DNA from: JACCZX01 sp963807155
Lineage (GTDB): Bacteria > Pseudomonadota > Gammaproteobacteria > Burkholderiales > Burkholderiaceae_F
Length of the DNA: 64,000 nt
Direction of reading: 5' to 3'
NCBI GenBank assembly: GCA_963807155.1
Contig: CAWEAZ010000023.1
Location: forward strand, 180,084 to 244,083
Position 1 is the stretch's first letter, and each line of letters opens with the position of its first letter. Under the pieces are notes generated by a model. The model did not search any database, had not been told where the DNA came from, and saw only the letters and a list, made by a program, of their open reading frames with translations. This document shows, one piece after another, positions 63,989 through 64,000 of the stretch. The position numbers were made by a program, and so were the translations under genes.

Positions 63989-64000
63989 CGTTAACTCGAT

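Overview
The window is 64 kb of GC-rich chromosomal DNA. It most resembles a betaproteobacterium of the Burkholderiales type. The evidence is several Bug-type tricarboxylate receptors, branched-chain amino acid (Liv) type ABC transporters, a PEP-CTERM sorting signal, a Tat-exported high-potential iron-sulfur protein, DUF3565 and YceH proteins, and LuxR regulators fused to alpha/beta hydrolases. I see no rRNA, tRNA, CRISPR array, insertion sequence or prophage. About twenty-five clearly recognisable genes are split by single-base frame breaks. Their pieces join into one family-typical protein each, so I annotate each as one gene and treat the breaks as probable assembly indels. The genes could also be genuinely damaged; I cannot tell from sequence alone.

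Layout. 1-13.5 kb holds scattered single genes: a PEP-CTERM protein, a TonB-like protein with a long Ala/Glu coiled coil, an exported methyltransferase-like protein, an ATP-grasp protein, an exported hydrolase, an RraA-family protein, a type IV pilin coupled to a DUF4239 membrane protein, two small proteins below 65 residues with a good terminator between them, YceH, and a HiPIP. 13.7-28 kb holds a winged-helix/TolB-like/TPR regulator, an exported truncated hemoglobin, exported proteins of unknown function, a tartrate dehydrogenase with a DJ-1 protein and an XRE-cupin regulator, an orphan TRAP receptor, a LuxR-hydrolase regulator, an AurF-like diiron oxygenase, a receptor-permease fusion of the glycine betaine class, and YbaK.

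28.2-44.2 kb is one long minus-strand gene run of about sixteen genes with overlapping or nearly touching ends. It reads FAH hydrolase, alpha/beta hydrolase, two amidohydrolases, LivH, LivM, LivK, a SnoaL-like protein, LivG, LivF fused to a Tm-1-like (UPF0261) domain, a PEP-hydrolase-like TIM barrel, a flotillin, two SRPBCC proteins and a Bug receptor. A divergent TetR regulator and a 7+2+7 inverted repeat sit at its head. It looks like an uptake and hydrolysis pathway for an unknown, probably cyclic amide or lactone-like compound.

45-59.1 kb holds an S9 peptidase and then a second long minus-strand run: Bug receptor, a four-gene sugar-type ABC transporter, RraA-family protein, D-2-hydroxyacid dehydrogenase, Gfo/Idh oxidoreductase, GntR regulator, OtnK, OtnC, OtnI and DenD. 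It is an expanded four-carbon sugar-acid (erythronate/threonate type) catabolic locus, with tandem TTGT-N2-ACA sites upstream of its first gene as GntR operator candidates.

59.2-64 kb holds an OmpR/QseB-type two-component system with its own terminator. It is followed on the plus strand by a thioesterase of the FlK type and a cluster of small exported proteins. The thioesterase and two paralogous exported proteins share a leader with a direct repeat of two 7-mers 4 bp apart, the geometry bound by PhoB/OmpR regulators, at the same 76-77 bases before the start codon. This apparent local regulon of undescribed small exported proteins is the most novel-looking signal in the window.
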